Source: JAVVHH01 sp965276815 (GTDB lineage: Bacteria; Pseudomonadota; Alphaproteobacteria; Acetobacterales; Acetobacteraceae). Taken from it: a DNA stretch of 64,000 nt. The stretch lies in assembly GCA_965276815.1 (NCBI GenBank), contig CBDIBE010000011.1, positions 1,299,799-1,363,798 of the forward strand, in the 5' to 3' direction. The notes beneath the pieces are model-generated. The model searched no databases. It saw only the letters and a list, made by a program, of their open reading frames with translations, and was not told where the DNA came from. This document shows positions 63,901-64,000 of the stretch, piece by piece. The position numbers were made by a program, and so were the translations under genes. The first letter of the stretch is position 1, and each line of letters starts with the position of its first letter.

Positions 63901-64000
63901 ATCAACCGTCGGCAGGGCGGAGACGGGCAGGCCCAGATAGCCCATCAAGCCTCCGAGCAAGACCGCGAGCGCCAGCAGCGAGGTGGCGATTGGCCGCGCG
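60943..64000 (-). CDS. RND efflux transporter, MdtB-like (5' end beyond window)
   Basis: About 1018 residues are visible. The frame stays open to the window edge with RPIATSLLALAVLLGGLMGYLG, the normal RND start after F-[IV]-x-R, so only a few residues are missing. It has the DD pair in GFVVDDAIVMIENVVRF, LMGIVKKNAIIMIDFALEAE, and periplasmic porter motifs (FPTIQVTTQLPGAGPETV). It is paralogous to the downstream MdtC-like pump. A membrane-fusion protein gene is expected just outside the window, to the right. Confidence 0.92.
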   Translation of the reverse strand, partial: ARPIATSLLALAVLLGGLMGYLGLPVSALPTVDFPTIQVTTQLPGAGPETVATLITASLERQFGEITGLASMTSTSSEGISQITLTFNLNRHIDSAAQDVQAAINAAAGTLPTTLPYPPVYAKVNPADAPIISLALTSDSVPVDRVSDAADTLLQPKLSQIDGVGKVTVQGGLRPAVRVRVDPARVAAYGLSLEDVRNAVAAANVNGAKGGFDGPRQAYAVGANDQLLSPDAYRSLVIAYKNGAPVRLSDVGSVIGGVENDRVAGWYNGQKAVVLDIQRQPGANIVATVAAIKEALPALQRAIPAGIHMQVVTDRTETIRASVFDVQITLVMSIGLVVFVIYLFLRSARATIIPAIALPLSIVGTFAVMSLCGYSLDNLSLMALTVATGFVVDDAIVMIENVVRFIEDGYSPLEAAYRGAAQIGFTIVSLTVSLVAVFIPLLFMTGVVGRLFNEFAVVLSTSVIVSAVISLTLTPMMCGRLLRAHERPSRLTAWFERGFQASARFYRRTLTVALRFQGVTLLVAVATLAGTIALYLIVPKGFLPQQDTGVIVAVTEAAQSASIPRMERLQTQLAKTALRDPAVTGVVSFVGAGTINATPNTGRLTVALKPRPERDPAATVIARLQAAMNGVPGMTVFMQPVQDIQIGTRISRTQFQYTLLDTDAGELNTWAPRLLAKLRAMPDLQDVATDQQTEGYALRIDVDRDAAMRLGVSMQAVQDILYDAYGQRQVSTIFSQSNQYRVVLEADPDWLADPHSLDRLRVPGVAGAQVPLSAIARLTRTIAPLSITHEAQFPSVTISFNLAPGSSLSHAVSEVTQAEQEMGLPPTIVGNYSGDAAEFQSSLASEPWLILAAVVVIYIVLGVLYESTIHPVTILSTLPSAGIGALLALMLAGQDLSLVALVGIVLLMGIVKKNAIIMIDFALEAEREGGMPPQQAIEEACVLRYRPIMMTTAAALLGALPLVLERGTGSELRYPLGLTIVGGLLLSQVLTLYTTPVIYLTFERLRARFRRTRPLAAE

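Overview
The window is uniformly GC-rich and reads as the chromosome of an alphaproteobacterium, most likely of the Rhodospirillales/Acetobacteraceae type. The evidence is the CycM-type membrane-anchored cytochrome c, the density of ABC importers for amino acids, amides and peptides, the paired MdtB/MdtC-like RND pumps, a PEP-CTERM protein and the style of short intergenic palindromes. This placement is inference. I saw no rRNA, tRNA, CRISPR array, prophage or plasmid replication genes. Coding density is high: no stretch over 300 bases lacks a gene, and many genes overlap by 4 bases (ATGA or GTGA).

Layout. 1-6.4 kb: 3' part of a cytochrome c gene, orphan sulfite reductase cysI, two tiny coupled ORFs, a 67-bp palindromic repeat, a RidA-like protein, an Lrp/AsnC regulator, a hydrolase relic, a PEP-CTERM protein and a secreted beta-carbonic anhydrase. 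6.4-17.4 kb: a nitrogen-compound locus with hydantoinase/oxoprolinase HyuA/HyuB, a polyamine-type ABC importer, a creatininase-family amidohydrolase and a polar amino-acid importer without its ATPase. 17.4-24.5 kb: a small lipoprotein, a peptide importer whose two ATPases are fused into one protein, and a PLP aminotransferase. 24.5-29.7 kb: a complete branched-chain amino-acid-type importer (livKHMGF order) ending in an SDR gene. 29.7-31.3 kb: a complete IS5-like element with a passenger gene, inserted in a CTAG that is both the SDR stop and the edge of a second copy of the 67-bp repeat.

31.4-41.3 kb: an alpha/beta hydrolase, an AceE-like thiamine-diphosphate enzyme overlapping malonyl-CoA decarboxylase, NAD(P)HX repair enzyme, a lone ParA-like ATPase, a decayed toxin-antitoxin pair, a shortened Pat-like acyl-CoA-synthetase/acetyltransferase fusion and a relic of an arylamine N-acetyltransferase. 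41.3-47.4 kb: a second liv-type importer with two tandem binding proteins. 47.4-57.5 kb: a DEDD exonuclease, an iron-type importer without ATPase, an RNA uracil methyltransferase, glutaryl-CoA dehydrogenase, a DEAD-box helicase, a family 15 glycoside hydrolase and a hypothetical protein. 57.5-64 kb: two RND efflux transporters separated by an 80-residue coiled-coil protein; the second runs off the edge.

Taken together the genes describe a heterotroph that scavenges amino acids, peptides, polyamines and cyclic amides and feeds the carbon to acyl-CoA metabolism. I did not find an unmistakably new multi-gene system. The best leads are the ATP-grasp-deleted Pat homologue, the malonyl-CoA decarboxylase/AceE-like pair, the coiled-coil protein between RND pumps, a palindromic repeat targeted by the IS, and a protein-coding insertion of a short genomic repeat in the fused ABC ATPase.
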